Below are positions 6,387 to 13,438 of a stretch of DNA of 64,000 nt, one piece after another. The notes beneath the pieces are model-generated. The model was given only the letters and a program-made list of their open reading frames with translations. It was not told the origin of the DNA and did not search any database. Made by a program: the position numbers and the translations under genes. The DNA comes from Eubacterium maltosivorans (GTDB lineage Bacteria > Bacillota > Clostridia > Eubacteriales > Eubacteriaceae): the NCBI RefSeq assembly GCF_002441855.2, contig NZ_CP029487.1, positions 1 through 64,000 of the forward strand, given 5' to 3'. Position 1 is the stretch's first letter. Each line of letters opens with the position of its first letter.

Positions 6387-6567
6387 TTTTCATATCCTCC
6401 TCAACCTCAAATGCATTGTATAGAAAGTTAATAAAATCAAATTCCGGGTCAGACTGGCTGTAAAGGGATAAGTCATTATCCAAAGCCGAAGCACGGCCCA
6501 GATCATAATTATAGTGAAAAGCTTTCGTTGCAAGCTCCATGAGTTCAGAGCGTTGCTCGTGTGTCAT
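6364..6567 (-). CDS. Small helical phage protein, first gene of the phage operon
   Basis: 67 aa, acidic and helical (AFHYNYDLGRASALDNDL). It is the first gene of the minus-strand transcript, with AAGGGGG 8 nt before the ATG and about 85 bp of AT-rich DNA upstream. No helix-turn-helix is obvious. Position would suit an early regulator; function not recognised. Confidence 0.5.
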   Translation of the reverse strand: MTHEQRSELMELATKAFHYNYDLGRASALDNDLSLYSQSDPEFDFINFLYNAFEVEEDMKNDERSKK

Positions 6568-6650
6568 AGTAAAACCCCCTTAAAAAGTTCATTTGTTCTA
6601 TGCGTTTTATTTTACAACTCAAGTTTTTTTAAAATTTGTGTGAAAAAGTG

Positions 6651-6679
6651 TTGACAAAGAGTGCGTGCTGCCGTATAAT
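6651..6679 (+). promoter_or_regulatory. Consensus promoter for tRNA cluster
   Basis: TTGACA (6651-6656), a 17-bp spacer and TATAAT (6674-6679). Start of transcription about 15 bp before tRNA-Val. Confidence 0.9.
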
Positions 6680-6700
6680 AATGCACGTACTCAAGTTGAT

Positions 6701-6776
6701 GGTCGCTTAGCTCAGCTGGGAGAGCACCTGCCTTACAAGCAGGGGGTCATAGGTTCGAGCCCTATAGCGACCACCA
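6701..6776 (+). tRNA. tRNA-Val (TAC)
   Basis: 76 nt with a GGTCGCT/AGCGACC acceptor stem, D-arm AGCTCAGCTGGGAGAGC, anticodon TAC in loop CTTACAA, T-arm GGTTCGAGCC and encoded CCA. Confidence 0.97.
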
Positions 6777-6791
6777 TTTTTTATGTACTGC

Positions 6792-6868
6792 GGCCTGGTA
6801 GTTCAGTTGGTTAGAATGCCAGCCTGTCACGCTGGAGGTCGAGAGTTCGAGTCTCTTCCAGGTCGCCA
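6792..6868 (+). tRNA. tRNA-Asp (GTC)
   Basis: 77 nt with a GGCCTGG/CCAGGTC acceptor stem (one G-U), anticodon GTC in CTGTCAC, T-arm AGTTCGAGTCT, discriminator G and encoded CCA. Confidence 0.97.
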
Positions 6869-6918
6869 TTTCTATTGTACATAAACGTAAAAGTATTTAT
6901 TTTTTTCTAAAAAAGTAC

Positions 6919-6947
6919 TTGACAACATTAATTTGAGGCGGTATAAT
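6919..6947 (+). promoter_or_regulatory. Second consensus promoter inside tRNA cluster
   Basis: TTGACA (6919-6924), a 17-bp spacer and TATAAT (6942-6947). It drives tRNA-Phe, tRNA-Gly and tRNA-Cys. Confidence 0.9.
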
Positions 6948-6975
6948 TAATACTTGTCACTGCAAGTTTATGCAA

Positions 6976-7051
<76 letters not shown>

Positions 7052-7093
7052 CTTTAATCATCAAGTGGTCAGACAGTGTTAATCAATTATTAA

Positions 7094-7168
7094 GCGGAAG
7101 TGGCTCAGTGGTAGAGCATCGCCTTGCCAAGGCGAGGGTCGCGAGTTCAAATCTCGTCTTCCGCTCCA
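7094..7168 (+). tRNA. tRNA-Gly (GCC)
   Basis: 75 nt with a GCGGAAG/CTTCCGC acceptor stem, anticodon GCC in TTGCCAA, T-arm AGTTCAAATCT and encoded CCA. Confidence 0.97.
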
Positions 7169-7175
7169 CTATTAA

Positions 7176-7249
7176 GGTGCCATAGCCAAGCGGTAAGGCA
7201 AAGGTCTGCAACACCTCTATCCCCGGTTCAATTCCGGGTGGCACCTCCA
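7176..7249 (+). tRNA. tRNA-Cys (GCA)
   Basis: 74 nt with a GGTGCCA/TGGCACC acceptor stem, anticodon GCA in CTGCAAC, T-arm GGTTCAATTCC and encoded CCA. Confidence 0.97.
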
Positions 7250-7261
7250 ATTTTAAACTTT

Positions 7262-7287
7262 AGTCGCTGATATAGCGGCTTTTTTTA
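7262..7287 (+). terminator. Terminator of tRNA cluster
   Basis: AGTCGCT-GATAT-AGCGGCT (one T-G pair) followed by a run of T, directly after tRNA-Cys. Confidence 0.9.
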
Positions 7288-7293
7288 TTTAAA

Positions 7294-7315
7294 AAAGAGC
7301 CCTTGCAGGCTCTTT
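7294..7315 (-). terminator. Terminator of the convergent minus-strand gene
   Basis: AAAGAGCC/GGCTCTTT stem; on the minus strand it is followed by a T run. It ends transcription of the gene at 7321-7908. Confidence 0.8.
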
Positions 7316-7320
7316 GCAGA

Positions 7321-7908
7321 TTACTTCGTTTTTGACAAAATACCGATGGTAGATCTTCTGGGCAGGACAAAGGCCGCGTCCTCCATTGAAACCCCGATTT
7401 CGGCCGGATAACCGCCAAATAGGTTAAAAAGTTTGACCTGTTCCTCCTTTGGCCAGGCTTCGCCCGCGCCGGGAACATAATCGTAAATATCCGGCCAGCT
7501 GGCAGCACTGCCAACCTGTTTTGATACAAAGGCCTTTCCAGCGCCCACCAGAAGGTTCATGATACCATCCATCATAAAAAGATCCATCTGATCCGTTAAG
7601 GAAGCCGCGTAAGCGTCAATTTCAGTGCCGCAGGTCGCAATGTACGCGTAAAGGGCATCGCCCTCATCCAGATTTGCCATAAGCTTCGGGCTTGTAAAAG
7701 CCGCGCCGTTGATCACGATCCGCGTTTCTGTTTTTTCATCGACAGAGCCGGAGATCACCAGTGCCTTAGGCACCGCGGCGGCATTCGTCTGATCCAGCAG
7801 AATCTGCGCCTGGTTTAAAAGCCGTTTACGGTTCCGAAGCTTCAGCGCGTCGTTCAGAGTATCCATCGTTATTTCGAAGGGAATCGGATTAAAGATTTGC
7901 CCATTCAT
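7321..7908 (-). CDS. Vitamin B12-dependent methionine synthase activation-domain protein
   Basis: 195 aa. The start is the Met of MNGQIF, preceded by AGGAAGTG; an in-frame ATG further upstream lacks a RBS. The C-terminus shows the EIGVSMEDAAFVLPRRSTIGI block typical of stand-alone Met_synt_B12 activation-like proteins, and ATCGTEID lies in the middle. In acetogens and methylotrophs such proteins accompany corrinoid-dependent methyltransferases, probably in reductive activation of the cobalt or as truncated MetH modules. No methyltransferase gene is adjacent here. Confidence 0.6.
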   Translation of the reverse strand: MNGQIFNPIPFEITMDTLNDALKLRNRKRLLNQAQILLDQTNAAAVPKALVISGSVDEKTETRIVINGAAFTSPKLMANLDEGDALYAYIATCGTEIDAYAASLTDQMDLFMMDGIMNLLVGAGKAFVSKQVGSAASWPDIYDYVPGAGEAWPKEEQVKLFNLFGGYPAEIGVSMEDAAFVLPRRSTIGILSKTK

Positions 7909-8034
7909 AAAAATCACTTCCTTAATTAAATTCTTAATAGCATTATAGCACACCTTTACATTAATATATCCTAAAAGAAAATAATGAAACATCGGTTTTA
8001 CTTATGCCCGTTCATAAATTTTTTTGAAATATTA

Positions 8035-8063
8035 TTGACATTTTCAAAGGAAAAGAGTAAGAT
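8035..8063 (+). promoter_or_regulatory. Promoter of tRNA-Gly(CCC) unit
   Basis: TTGACA (8035-8040), a 17-bp spacer and TAAGAT (8058-8063). Confidence 0.65.
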
Positions 8064-8082
8064 AATATGCAGTTGCTCATGT

Positions 8083-8147
8083 GCGAAGTGGCTCAGTGAT
8101 AAGTAGGGAACCTAAATCTATGGTTTGATTTAAGGTGAATCACTTAT
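8083..8147 (+). pseudogene. tRNA-Gly-like 5' remnant merged with a stem-loop
   Basis: The first 20 bases, GCGAAGTGGCTCAGTGATA, match the acceptor and D-arm start of the two tRNA-Gly genes nearby, with one base lost. The anticodon and T-arms are absent. The rest forms a different fold: ATAAGT/ACTTAT (8099-8104, 8142-8147) encloses CCTAAATC/GATTTAAGG. It lies between a promoter and tRNA-Gly(CCC), so it should be transcribed with it. It is either a decayed tRNA or a leader RNA derived from one. Confidence 0.5.
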
Positions 8148-8234
8148 ACAAAGTTAACTCAAATCCGGAATTTGGAGTGTCCGGGAGTGTAACACAAGCC
8201 GAAAGCACGAAAGACAGAATACCAGTTTTATTAA

Positions 8235-8309
8235 GCGGAAGTGGCTCAGTGGTAGAGCACTGGCTTCCCAAGCCGGGGACCGCGGGTTCGAATCCCGTCT
8301 TCCGCTCCA
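8235..8309 (+). tRNA. tRNA-Gly (CCC)
   Basis: 75 nt with a GCGGAAG/CTTCCGC acceptor stem, anticodon CCC in TTCCCAA, T-arm GGTTCGAATCC and encoded CCA. It is close to tRNA-Gly(GCC) at 7094 in acceptor and D-arm. Confidence 0.97.
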
Positions 8310-8325
8310 GTATAGTAAAAAAGAT

Positions 8326-8367
8326 GCCTGAAACCCAGTGTCTGATTGGGGGACGGGCTTTTTTATT
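8326..8367 (+). terminator. Terminator after tRNA-Gly(CCC)
   Basis: Imperfect GC-rich hairpin (CCCA/TGGG core, outer GCC/GGC) followed by TTTTTTATTT. Confidence 0.65.
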
Positions 8368-8506
8368 TGTACCCGGTGCCTGGGGATAAATGGTTCAGCA
8401 CAATTTTATTAAATTTACATTTAATAGAGGGCTTAAATTAATTCTTATATAAGATTTAAAGATTAGAATAGTGTCTGAACATTATTTTGAAAGGGACTTT
8501 AAATTT

Positions 8507-9127
8507 ATGAAGAAAAGAAGGCGTTCCAGAAAGAAAAAACGGTTCAGGCCGCTTATCTGGGGAATCGTGGTGATCACAGGGATCCTTCTTCTTAACTGCA
8601 GCTTTATGGCTGGAAGGGGAAATAAAAACAATGACAAATCTCAGGAAGAGGGACTTTCGTCAGCGGTTGTTGAGTACAGACCGGTGGTCGCGCAGTACGC
8701 TGCCGAGTATGGGATAGAAGAATACACGGATTATCTGCTGGCGGTCATGCAGGTAGAATCCGGAGGCAACCATGAGGATGTAATGCAGTCCAGCGAATCA
8801 CTGGGGCTGCCGCCGAACAGCCTGGAGACAGAAGAGTCCATCAACCAGGGATGCCGCTATTTTGCAAAGCTGTTGAGACTTGCTGCGGAAAAGGGCTGTG
8901 ATTTTAACACCGTCGTGCAGGCCTACAATTTCGGTGACGAATTTCTGGACTTTATCGCGGAAAACGGAGGTATCTACACCATAGAGCTGGCAGAGGAATA
9001 CGCCAGACAGAAATCCGGCGGCGAAGAAGTGACCTATTTAAACCCCATCGCCCTGAAAGCAAACGGGGGCTGGCGCTATAAATACGGAAATATGTTCTAT
9101 GTTCAGCTTGTTTACCAGTATGTCTGA
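8507..9127 (+). CDS. Secreted/anchored lysozyme-like muramidase (CwlT/Tn916 Orf14-type domain)
   Basis: 206 aa. The start is set at the ATG before KKRRRSRKKK, with AAAGGGA upstream. A very basic N-terminus is followed by one TM/signal anchor (about residues 20-36, LIWGIVVITGILLLN). The extracellular domain has YLLAVMQVESGGN (catalytic Glu of the lysozyme-like fold), DVMQSSES and VVQAYNFG. Related domains cleave peptidoglycan glycan strands and are often found in conjugative elements, but no conjugation genes are nearby. It is followed by a small gene on the same transcript. Confidence 0.8.
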   Translation: MKKRRRSRKKKRFRPLIWGIVVITGILLLNCSFMAGRGNKNNDKSQEEGLSSAVVEYRPVVAQYAAEYGIEEYTDYLLAVMQVESGGNHEDVMQSSESLGLPPNSLETEESINQGCRYFAKLLRLAAEKGCDFNTVVQAYNFGDEFLDFIAENGGIYTIELAEEYARQKSGGEEVTYLNPIALKANGGWRYKYGNMFYVQLVYQYV

Positions 9128-9166
9128 GACAGGCCAGAACAGGATTTTTAGATAAAAGGAGAAAGA

Positions 9167-9322
9167 ATGAAAATAACACCGGAAGAAAAGCGACGCAATC
9201 TGGATATTTTTTACGTGGACGGGCTGATTGATAATATTCTCGAGGAAATGCTGAAAGAAGTCGATAAGCTGACGCCAGAAGAGAGCGTTCATTTTAAAAA
9301 GAAGAAAAATATAATTATTTAG
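9167..9322 (+). CDS. Small acidic/basic hypothetical protein (51 aa)
   Basis: 51 aa, starting 39 bp after the lysozyme-like gene with AAAAGGAGAAAGA as a good RBS. Amphipathic helices are followed by a KKKK tail and a hydrophobic end (NIII). Not recognised. The RBS and spacing support translation as part of the operon. Confidence 0.6.
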   Translation: MKITPEEKRRNLDIFYVDGLIDNILEEMLKEVDKLTPEESVHFKKKKNIII

Positions 9323-9427
9323 ATTTCAGATATGATTAAAATATGCTGACAGGGGTATAATTAGTTTTGAACACACATACCTCTTACTTAAATTAATAAA
9401 ACTTACTCCCCCAACTTTTCCTTTTTT

Positions 9428-9461
9428 AAAATCCCCAGCTCCTTGCGAACCGGGGATTTTT
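9428..9461 (+). terminator. Rho-independent terminator
   Basis: AAAATCCCC/GGGGATTTT stem with a 15-nt loop and trailing T's, after the 51-aa gene. Confidence 0.85.
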
Positions 9462-9519
9462 CTGTTGTTAAAAAATGGAATTTAGATTATAATATAGTGC
9501 TGGAAATTTAAAAGAGGAG

Positions 9520-10038
9520 GTGTACAGAATAGAGGATCTAACCATTGTGCAGGCTGAGAAGAAGGACGTAGAGGCGCTCTTAAAATATCGCGATGCAATC
9601 GGCGCTGAGAGCGACAATTTAACCTTTGGCAGAGAAGGCTCTGGCATGACACTGGAAGCCCAGGAGGCTTTTATCCAAAAAACAAGAAAAGACGAGGGAT
9701 CAGTCATATATGTTGGAAAAATTAATGATGAAATCGTGGCTCTGGGCTCGATTACAGCCTATAATAAACCGCGTATCCGCCATCGGGGAGAGCTGGGTTT
9801 GACGGTTCGGAAACCGTACTGGAACCAGGGAATTGCTACAAAAATGATGCAGGCCCTGATGGATTTCGCAAAGGAGAGCACAAGCTGTGAGATCGTTGAG
9901 CTGGAGGTCCGGTCAGATAATAAGACTGCTGTCCACCTTTATGAGAAGTTTGGTTTTAGAACCATCGGTGTCTATGAAAAATTCTTTAAAATCGGAGAAC
10001 AATACGCCACAGCCAATTTGATGACCTGCTGTCTATAG
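9520..10038 (+). CDS. GNAT family N-acetyltransferase
   Basis: About 170 aa. The acetyl-CoA motif A is clear (GLTVRKPYWNQGIATKMM, Q/RxxGxG/A type near 105-115), followed by LEVRSDNKTAVHLYEKFGF, typical of RimI/RimJ-like and PhnO-like acetyltransferases. The substrate is not inferable. The start is ambiguous: GTG at 9520 abuts AGAGGAGG, whereas the best spacing would point to an ATA codon at 9529. It converges on the next gene with a 6-bp tail overlap. Confidence 0.85.
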   Translation: MYRIEDLTIVQAEKKDVEALLKYRDAIGAESDNLTFGREGSGMTLEAQEAFIQKTRKDEGSVIYVGKINDEIVALGSITAYNKPRIRHRGELGLTVRKPYWNQGIATKMMQALMDFAKESTSCEIVELEVRSDNKTAVHLYEKFGFRTIGVYEKFFKIGEQYATANLMTCCL

Positions 10039-10248
10039 GTTGTAGGCGATCTTTTTGCGGGGATACTGCCCACGGATGTACCTTCCGTAATATTTGCCGA
10101 CAGATTTCGCGGCCAGCATGCCCTGGTAATGGCGGAAAGGGACATTAAAATATTCGTATAGATTACCGTTTTTAAACTGGATATACAGATTCCCATTGTG
10201 GTACCCGATGGAATCGACCAGGGTAGAGCTGACAAAATGCATTGACAT
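10033..10248 (-). CDS. KTSC domain protein
   Basis: 71 aa, all one KTSC domain: SSTLVDSIGYHNGNLYIQF, then YEYFNVPFRHYQGMLAAKSVGKYY. The domain is named for its resemblance to the C-terminus of lysyl-tRNA synthetase and is common as a stand-alone small protein of unknown role. The start is taken at MSMHF; a 9-codon longer form beginning MSKKG is possible because neither start has a strong RBS. Confidence 0.75.
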   Translation of the reverse strand: MSMHFVSSTLVDSIGYHNGNLYIQFKNGNLYEYFNVPFRHYQGMLAAKSVGKYYGRYIRGQYPRKKIAYNL

Positions 10249-10293
10249 AGAATTCACGCCCTTTTTGCTCATTATAACATGCGAGTATAGAAA

Positions 10294-10316
10294 AAGCCAC
10301 TGACAGGCAGTGGCTT
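10294..10316 (-). terminator. Terminator between YjzC-like and KTSC genes
   Basis: AAGCCACTG/CAGTGGCTT perfect stem with a 5-nt loop; on the minus strand it is followed by TTTC. Confidence 0.8.
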
Positions 10317-10321
10317 GAAAA

Positions 10322-10489
10322 TTATTGCTTTTTCCATTTATGGCCGGCTTCCTGAGTAGGGGGAAGGCGGTCGCCCTTGGCGATTGTGACGACACGGCCG
10401 TTTTTAATTTCACCGCCGCGTGGGCCTACTTCCTTATAGGTACCTGGTGCCTGATTGTCTGTACCAGGATTTACGAGTTCTGACATCAT
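10322..10489 (-). CDS. YjzC-like small protein
   Basis: 55 aa: PGTDNQAPGTYKEVGPRGG and KGDRLPPTQEAGHKWKK match the Bacillus YjzC family, a short protein of unknown function with a Pro/Gly-rich N-terminus and a KxGDRLPPT motif. The start is the first of two adjacent ATGs, with AAAGGAG 8 nt upstream. Monocistronic, ended by the terminator at 10294-10316. Confidence 0.75.
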   Translation of the reverse strand: MMSELVNPGTDNQAPGTYKEVGPRGGEIKNGRVVTIAKGDRLPPTQEAGHKWKKQ

Positions 10490-10644
10490 AGAAATCACTC
10501 CTTTCAAGATTAAAGGTGTTTGTATTTTGTATAGAACAAATATATCCAAAGGGCATAATGAATAACACTCTTAGTAGCCATTCAGCAAGATGCCAATAAA
10601 CTTTTAAGAAAAATCGGCTTTATTTAGAATATGAGAGAGTAAAG

Positions 10645-11304
10645 ATGAAAATAAGTTATCCAACACCAAAACATAGGCAATATATAGATTATATGCAGGC
10701 CATCTGCAGCGAGCAGCGACTTTCACTTGTTTTAGAGGGCTCTCTGGCTGCGGGAAAGGCCAGCCGTTTTTCGGATATTGACTTGATTTTAACTGGAAGT
10801 GTAGCAGTAGCACAACTGGAAAAAATAATATCAGGTTATGGATATTTAGCCATGACCAATTATACAGAAAATCCAAAAGGGATTTTAATCTTAAATTATG
10901 CGGATGGTATAAGTGTTGATCTGGATATTCGCAAGATTGTGTTAAAAGAGGAAATTGAAGCAAATTGTATTTTATGTGATTTTGGATTTGACTTTGGAAA
11001 AAATGTCGAGCGTCTGGAATTAAAGACAGATTTGGTGCCAGAGCGACCTCTCTGGTATAAAATCCTCCGACTTATCCACCGCTGCTGTTTAAAGTATTTG
11101 GCAGATAAGGTAGAGAACGCAGCAGGATTGGCAAAAGAGGTTGCTCTAGGGGTGGAACAATGCTGCGGCATATCGCTTCAAAGACAAGGAATTCCAGAGA
11201 GAATGGTTGAAGCTTTTAACAGCATCGATAAATATTTTGATACAGGAGTTACTATCCAAGAACTTTTTAACCCTTTGTTCAAAGCGATGAGCGAAAAAGA
11301 ATAA
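10645..11304 (+). CDS. Nucleotidyltransferase-fold protein
   Basis: 219 aa. Near residues 33-48, EGSLAAGKASRFSDIDLIL is the GS...(S)DIDL signature of polymerase-beta-type nucleotidyltransferases, with a third acidic residue in VDLDIRK near 92. The C-terminal half is helical, as in substrate-binding domains of these enzymes. The family includes MNT-type toxin/antitoxin enzymes and antibiotic adenylyltransferases; no HEPN partner is adjacent. The target is unknown. Confidence 0.75.
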   Translation: MKISYPTPKHRQYIDYMQAICSEQRLSLVLEGSLAAGKASRFSDIDLILTGSVAVAQLEKIISGYGYLAMTNYTENPKGILILNYADGISVDLDIRKIVLKEEIEANCILCDFGFDFGKNVERLELKTDLVPERPLWYKILRLIHRCCLKYLADKVENAAGLAKEVALGVEQCCGISLQRQGIPERMVEAFNSIDKYFDTGVTIQELFNPLFKAMSEKE

Positions 11305-11627
11305 AAAAAGGCAAAAATTTACCCTTTTGGAATGTTGAAACAGATATAGTAAAAATAGTGGTCTGTTTTATGGTCGCCCAGCCTCTTTTTCTGTCAAGAT
11401 TTTAGCAGTAAACAGAGGCAAAATACATTGAAACTTTAGCATCGAAAGAATAAAATAATGAGGAATTCCAAAGAGCTTTTGTCTTTAAAGGCAAAAGCGA
11501 CTGAAAAGAATTGAATAATTCTTTTCCCCTCATTTTTTGTCTCCGGTCCGCCGGAGGCATTTTTGTTTTTTGCATAATGGCAGTCATTCTGTTAAAATGA
11601 AGCTAAAAAATGGGAGGGAATTATACA
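11305..11627. other. Hairpin-rich intergenic region ahead of the CoA-transferase gene
   Basis: 323 bp without a protein gene. Seen on the plus strand: GCCTCT/AGAGGC (11381-11386, 11414-11419); GCTTTTG/CAAAAGC (11475-11481, 11492-11498); GAAAAGAATT/AATTCTTTTC (11503-11512, 11517-11526); and a terminator CTCCGG/CCGGAG (11541-11556) followed by ATTTTTG. The series could be an attenuated leader or a small RNA. No clear -10/-35 pair was found and no known riboswitch class was recognised. Confidence 0.5.
11541..11566 (+). terminator. Terminator upstream of the CoA-transferase gene
   Basis: CTCCGG-TCCG-CCGGAG followed by GCATTTTTG. It lies 60 bp before the ATG of the next gene, so it either ends an upstream RNA or works as an attenuator. 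Confidence 0.75.
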
Positions 11628-12821
11628 ATGACCGATAAAAGAGAAGAAGGTGCTCTGGAGGGATTGAAAATACTGGATTTTTCAACCCTTTTGCCGGGTC
11701 CTTTCGCTACAACCATGCTGGCAGACCTGGGGGCAGAGGTACTGAAAATAAGCGGGCCGGGCAAGCCGGATATTGTATTGGACTATCCGCCTTTTATTGA
11801 GGGGACCACTGTATCGGCGAACCAGGCTTGGCTTGGGCGCAATAAAAAGACCATGCTGCTGAATTTGAAAAAGCCCGGAGCCGTAGAAGTCGTCAAAAAG
11901 CTGATCATGGAATACGATATTGTGATGGAGCAGTTCAGACCTGGGGTTATGGAGAAACTGGGGCTGGGCTATGAAGCCCTTGCCGAGATCAACCCGCGCC
12001 TGATCTACTGCTCCTTAACTGGCTATGGACAGACAGGGCCTCTGAGCCATAGGGCTGGACATGATATTAATTACCTGGCAAGAAGCGGAAACATGGCCCA
12101 GGCCGGACGTGCAGAAACAGGACCAGTCCTGACCAATATGCAGGTTGCGGATGTGGCGGTTGGCTCGATGAATTCAGTCATTGGAATTTTGGCAGCGGTC
12201 CAGTACCGGAATCGGACGGGGAAAGGACAGCGTGTGGATATTGCCATGCTGGACGGCCTTATTCCCTTTAATGGTATGGACGGCACTGCCTTTCTGGCAG
12301 CTGGAAAAGTTCCGAAGCGGGAAGGCGAGCGCCTGAATGGCGGCTGTATGTATGATTTTTATGAGACAAAAGATGGGCAATACCTGAGTGTTGGCGCTCT
12401 TGAGCCAAAATTTTGGGCAGAGTTTTGCCATTGCATCGGGCGTGAGGATTTGATCGAGGGATCGGTGTGGCCAGAGGACGTAAAGGCAGTCAAGGAGGTC
12501 ATAAGGGGGATTCTCAAGGAAAAAACAAGAGATGAGTGGATGGCTGTTTTTGACGGCTGCGATGTGTGTGTGGAGCCAGTGCTCTCAGTACAGGAGGCTT
12601 TGTTGGAGGACGCGCATATTCGCGCGCGTGAAATGGTGGTAGAGGTAGAGCTGCCGCTGTCGGATGGTAAGAAGGTCCCCCAGTACGGCACTGCAGTCAA
12701 GCTGTCCGAAAGCCCCGCCCAATACCGGTTCGGCGGTTATCCGGTCGGTTATCACACCGAAGCAGTGCTGAAAGCATTGGGCTGCTCAGATGACGCGATC
12801 GAAAGCTTAACTTCTATATAA
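11628..12821 (+). CDS. CaiB/BaiF family III CoA-transferase
   Basis: 397 aa, full family length. The start at MTDKREEG is supported by GGGAGG 8 nt upstream; an ATG 18 bp earlier precedes that RBS. The N-terminus GLKILDFSTLLPGPFATTMLADLGAEVLKI and GHDINYLARSG (the region of the catalytic Asp) are characteristic. The enzyme moves CoA between carboxylic acids, for example carnitine, bile acids or formyl/oxalyl-CoA. No partner dehydratase or ligase is adjacent, so the substrate is open. Acetogens of this group use family III transferases in carnitine and betaine-type metabolism; applying that here is inference. Confidence 0.9.
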   Translation: MTDKREEGALEGLKILDFSTLLPGPFATTMLADLGAEVLKISGPGKPDIVLDYPPFIEGTTVSANQAWLGRNKKTMLLNLKKPGAVEVVKKLIMEYDIVMEQFRPGVMEKLGLGYEALAEINPRLIYCSLTGYGQTGPLSHRAGHDINYLARSGNMAQAGRAETGPVLTNMQVADVAVGSMNSVIGILAAVQYRNRTGKGQRVDIAMLDGLIPFNGMDGTAFLAAGKVPKREGERLNGGCMYDFYETKDGQYLSVGALEPKFWAEFCHCIGREDLIEGSVWPEDVKAVKEVIRGILKEKTRDEWMAVFDGCDVCVEPVLSVQEALLEDAHIRAREMVVEVELPLSDGKKVPQYGTAVKLSESPAQYRFGGYPVGYHTEAVLKALGCSDDAIESLTSI

Positions 12822-12949
12822 TTTAACAAGCTTTTAACTGGTGCTCTGGTCAGAAAGCAGCTATAATAAAGCAGACACCAGAAAACTTTTCATTTCTCTC
12901 TGGGGCTTCCGCTTTTTTGGTGGGAGCTTCTTTTTGTATTAAAAAAAGC

Positions 12950-12968
12950 CTGGTAATCCAGGCATAAG
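12950..12968 (-). terminator. Terminator of the small membrane protein gene
   Basis: GCCTGG-TAAT-CCAGGC stem (12948-12963) with a T run on the minus-strand side. It terminates the gene at 12973-13263. Confidence 0.7.
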
Positions 12969-12972
12969 GTAA

Positions 12973-13263
12973 TTAGAAAAGACGTCCACCGCCGAATATA
13001 AAAAACAGCAGACTGGCAAATTTAAAAACAACCACCATAAGACCAATGGTCCGTCCGGTTTTGGCATTATCGTTTTTCGGGTCCGCCGCCAGTTCTTTTT
13101 TCCCCATAAAAAAGGCCACAGCGCCGCAGACGATAATCAGACCACTTAAAACAAGCGAAACAGGGTTAGTGTTGTTTTTAAAGGTCAGCAGAATATTAAG
13201 CGCCCACAGAATAATGGCTATTACACCAAAGGTATAGCCTCTCTTACCAAATTGAAAGCCCAT
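12973..13263 (-). CDS. Small integral membrane protein
   Basis: 96 aa with three TM segments (about residues 10-27, 35-53, 73-92) separated by a polar loop (GKKELAADPKNDNAKTG). Not assigned to a family. It starts MGFQFGKRGYTF with AAAAGGAGAAA upstream. It stands alone between convergent and divergent neighbours. Confidence 0.65.
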   Translation of the reverse strand: MGFQFGKRGYTFGVIAIILWALNILLTFKNNTNPVSLVLSGLIIVCGAVAFFMGKKELAADPKNDNAKTGRTIGLMVVVFKFASLLFFIFGGGRLF

Positions 13264-13380
13264 ATTTTTCTCCTTTTCTTTTGTTAGTTGAACGTTTTGG
13301 CTCAGTGCTATTATACTTGTTCAAATAAAAAAATACAACATCGAACCATTGATTTTCTCCTTTTCTGAAATTTAGGGAGA

Positions 13381-13424
13381 AGTGTTATTTTCACCCGGTC
13401 TTTGGGTAAAAACTAGATAACACT
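13381..13424 (+). promoter_or_regulatory. Leader hairpin just upstream of a small-protein RBS
   Basis: AGTGTTAT (13381-13388) pairs with ATAACACT (13417-13424), and inner TTTTCACCC pairs with GGGTAAAA. The structure ends 4 nt before the AAAGGAGG of the following 59-aa gene, so it could influence its translation. It is not followed by a T run. Confidence 0.5.
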
Positions 13425-13438
13425 AAAAGGAGGTATTT

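Larger units (their letters stand above)
1..6567 (-). mobile_element. Integrated filamentous phage (inovirus-like) with CRESS-type replication module
   Basis: About 6.5 kb of tightly packed small genes on the minus strand. In transcription order they are three small proteins, a possible ssDNA-binding protein, two small TM proteins, two coat-like proteins, a long secreted protein with a C-terminal TM, a pVI-like protein, a Zot/pI ATPase, two tiny TM proteins, a stem-loop origin, a CRESS-type Rep and an IS30-type transposase. Order and protein sizes match filamentous phages. The Rep and origin match CRESS elements. The left boundary lies outside the window. The right boundary is placed after the last small gene and before the tRNA promoter; no att repeat is clear. 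Confidence 0.85.
7909..8234. other. Intergenic region upstream of second tRNA-Gly
   Basis: 326 bp without a protein gene. It holds the AT-rich upstream region of the minus-strand gene, a promoter at 8035-8063, a tRNA-like remnant with an overlapping stem-loop (8083-8147), and about 85 bp of featureless DNA before tRNA-Gly(CCC). Confidence 0.6.

Noticed and set aside
8083-8147. T-box leader before tRNA-Gly
   Set aside because: No AGGGTGGNACCGCG T-box block and no downstream aminoacyl-tRNA gene; the sequence resembles a tRNA 5' half instead.
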